From Candidatus Stygibacter australis (GTDB taxonomy: Bacteria; Cloacimonadota; Cloacimonadia; Cloacimonadales; TCS61): DNA of 54,306 bases. Within the stretch, counting starts at the first letter, position 1. Every line of letters starts with the position of its first letter. The translations under genes and the position numbers were made by a program. The notes beneath the pieces are model-generated. The model saw only the letters and a program-made list of their open reading frames with translations, was not told the origin of the DNA and ran no database searches. Location of the stretch: contig JAVCDJ010000010.1 of assembly GCA_030765845.1 (NCBI GenBank), forward strand, positions 1 through 54,306, given 5' to 3'. Positions 54,101 through 54,306 of the stretch are shown here, one piece after another.

Positions 54101-54306
54101 ATAATAAGCTTAATCATTTGTTTAAAGAACTTTATGAGATCAATCCCAGTAATGAGAGTCTGAAAAACGGTCTGGCAAGCTCTTATTCTAAACTGGGAAA
54201 TATTTATCAGTCTCTTGGTAAGATGGATCAGGCGTTGGAGTTTTATAATAAGTTTAATCATTTAATGAAAGAACTTTATGAGAGCAATCCCAGTAATGAG
54301 AGTCTG
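51190..54306 (+). CDS. STAND-type NTPase: DUF4062-like N-terminus, P-loop NTPase, TPR repeats (3'-truncated)
   Basis: The frame is open for 1039 codons to the window end, with AGGAGGGG before ATG 51190. Residues ~17-104 (FSIFISSTFIDMQAERDHL; VVDLRWG; CRPFFIGLLGDRYGWVP) are a DUF4062-type, TIR-like fold domain. A polar Lys/Asn-rich insertion follows (~118-175). The NTPase domain has Walker A GESGSGKS (368-375) and a Walker B/NACHT-like VVILLDALDRF (471-481). A helical region (~620-850) leads to TPR units beginning at 858, 906, 954 and 1002. This layout is that of NLR-like (STAND) proteins: effector or signalling N-terminus, oligomerising NTPase, repeat sensor. Many bacterial ones defend against phage; that role here is inferred. 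The gene continues beyond the window. Confidence 0.88.
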   Translation, partial: MNNEGKVKAEFIAWQTFSIFISSTFIDMQAERDHLKNIVFPKVEEELRKNRVRLEVVDLRWGLDTSTINDESDREVRVLQVCLDEIKRCRPFFIGLLGDRYGWVPAEDRMKDAIKRMEEMKGHTRLTTISENREDVPQTPFKKSLFSIFKRNKKEINDNPVSKEPTNTIPSDVSHICKSVTALEIEFGVLASEEQLTRSVFYFRDPLPYKEMPGDVAARYCDEYDPELEDEELSERKVALNNLKVEIRDHFDKKRLKDKVKPYSGNWDKNKHKVVGLEAWGEIVYEDIIRECKAQAKIKESDVPKNVYEQQEALLDAFIEDHTHITTIKTGTTVEEVPTFCGRIELLKELKEHLLNTDAEKWGLVLTGESGSGKSAVFSMIYRMLQREDCVLLANSAGISPRSRNVADLLQRWNKQLSKRLGIKYETDIGKTDEFDLKNISSQQKDQKPAIEELQQKFKELLFAIAEKEQVVILLDALDRFEPTSRAINMTWLPQVMPGKVRMLCTAITGTEVKAVQYHRELVSRDIDHFTKEEAEAMLVMLCLKQHKDMPENVKNSILARNRNDGISACSSPLWLSMAVNILMALDSHDFEEIQKGKGKADQAFNDFMLELVNGYKDTPGELFLDLVDKAAGYFGDEFTLKVFNYLACSRNGLRESDLEKLIPEKNENWDALTFASIRRWFAAHIREEGDNLQWNLAHSILRSSLLNKLEVDEFKNIHNAIAFHLLTLPEIDDIRISETMYFLMKAGNADKALNYYVSCSEQERQGATTVLAEAVSRDEKQHEWCFAILRAAGGNGDEIMKLAHHYIYDLNDALIVEGNLNERQELLDTLHDHIKTKTSISSNKEFGYDFAALNEKLGNIYQSLGKLDQALEFFYKFNHLMKELYESNPSNESLKNGLAISYSKLGDIYQSLGKLDQALKFYDKCNHFMKELYESNPSNESLKNGLAISYANLGEIYQSLGKLDQALEFYNKLNHLFKELYEINPSNESLKNGLASSYSKLGNIYQSLGKMDQALEFYNKFNHLMKELYESNPSNESL
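53761..54306 (+). repeat. 144-bp tandem repeats encoding 48-residue TPR units
   Basis: Units start at 53761, 53905, 54049 and 54193 (the last is cut by the window end), an exact period of 144 bases. Each codes for LG(N/D/E)IYQSLGK(L/M)DQAL(E/K)F, then the ELYE(S/I)NPSNESLKNGLA stretch. Bases are nearly identical between units, silent sites included, so the array is recently expanded or kept uniform by recombination. Confidence 0.93.

Noticed and set aside
53761-54306. CRISPR array
   Set aside because: The repeats are contiguous 144-base units in a coding frame, without spacers; they encode TPRs.

Overview
The window looks like a chromosome segment from an anaerobic, Gram-negative, AT-rich bacterium of the FCB superphylum; my best guess is Cloacimonadota. 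The pointers are a secreted giant protein with a type IX-secretion-like C-terminal domain (YPNPFNP motif), a lipoprotein/beta-barrel pair of the kind seen in that group, pyruvate:ferredoxin oxidoreductase, an oxygen-sensitive-type CoA dehydratase activator, FolE2, and a sigma-54 locus resembling the anaerobe-specific orange-protein (ORP) cluster. Perfect TTGACA boxes stand before several genes, which argues against a Bacteroidota-type promoter. The taxonomy is inference. No rRNA, tRNA, CRISPR array or transposase gene was seen.

Layout. (1) 1-8734, + strand: end of a CDF metal transporter, then a tightly overlapping housekeeping run: trmB, dgt-like dNTPase, prfB (with programmed +1 frameshift), uppS, cdsA, a lipoprotein lytic transglycosylase with LysM domains, rimI and nadB, ending at a bidirectional terminator. 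(2) 8803-20070, - strand: one gene for a ~3755-residue secreted protein with about 13 cohesin-like, 4 PKD-like and 8 cadherin-like modules, containing a 3.44-kb internal tandem duplication. (3) 21111-26849, + strand: unknown lipoprotein plus predicted outer-membrane barrel, a SagB-type nitroreductase, and an HtrA/DegP protease. (4) 33372-26975, - strand: a six-gene signalling operon: hybrid histidine kinase, response regulator, REC-PAS-PAS-GGDEF diguanylate cyclase, GAF-HD-GYP phosphodiesterase, and two paralogous proteins of a module I do not recognise. A palindromic ~59-bp element occurs on each side of regions 3-4, in opposite orientations. (5) 34041-36298, + strand: ECF sigma factor, a single-pass membrane protein and a triple-PDZ protein. 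(6) 36383-40207, - strand: two NifX/MTH1175-like proteins, two DUF5320-like proteins, a DUF89 phosphatase and a PAS-AAA-Fis sigma-54 activator, with a good -24/-12 promoter. (7) 40279-50051, - strand: PFOR, then a five-gene operon of apbE, folE2, an M16 protease, a BadF/HgdC-type activator and a TPR protein. (8) 50052-54306: a 1.1-kb noncoding stretch with a nested 108-bp palindrome, then the start of a large STAND-type NTPase gene (DUF4062-like N-terminus, P-loop NTPase, near-identical TPR repeats) that runs off the window.

The best candidates for something new are the DUF4062-NTPase-TPR protein at the right edge (a plausible defence/NLR-like protein), the twin membrane proteins in the c-di-GMP operon, the palindromic element pair, and the ORP-like sigma-54 cluster that lacks its usual ATPases within this window.
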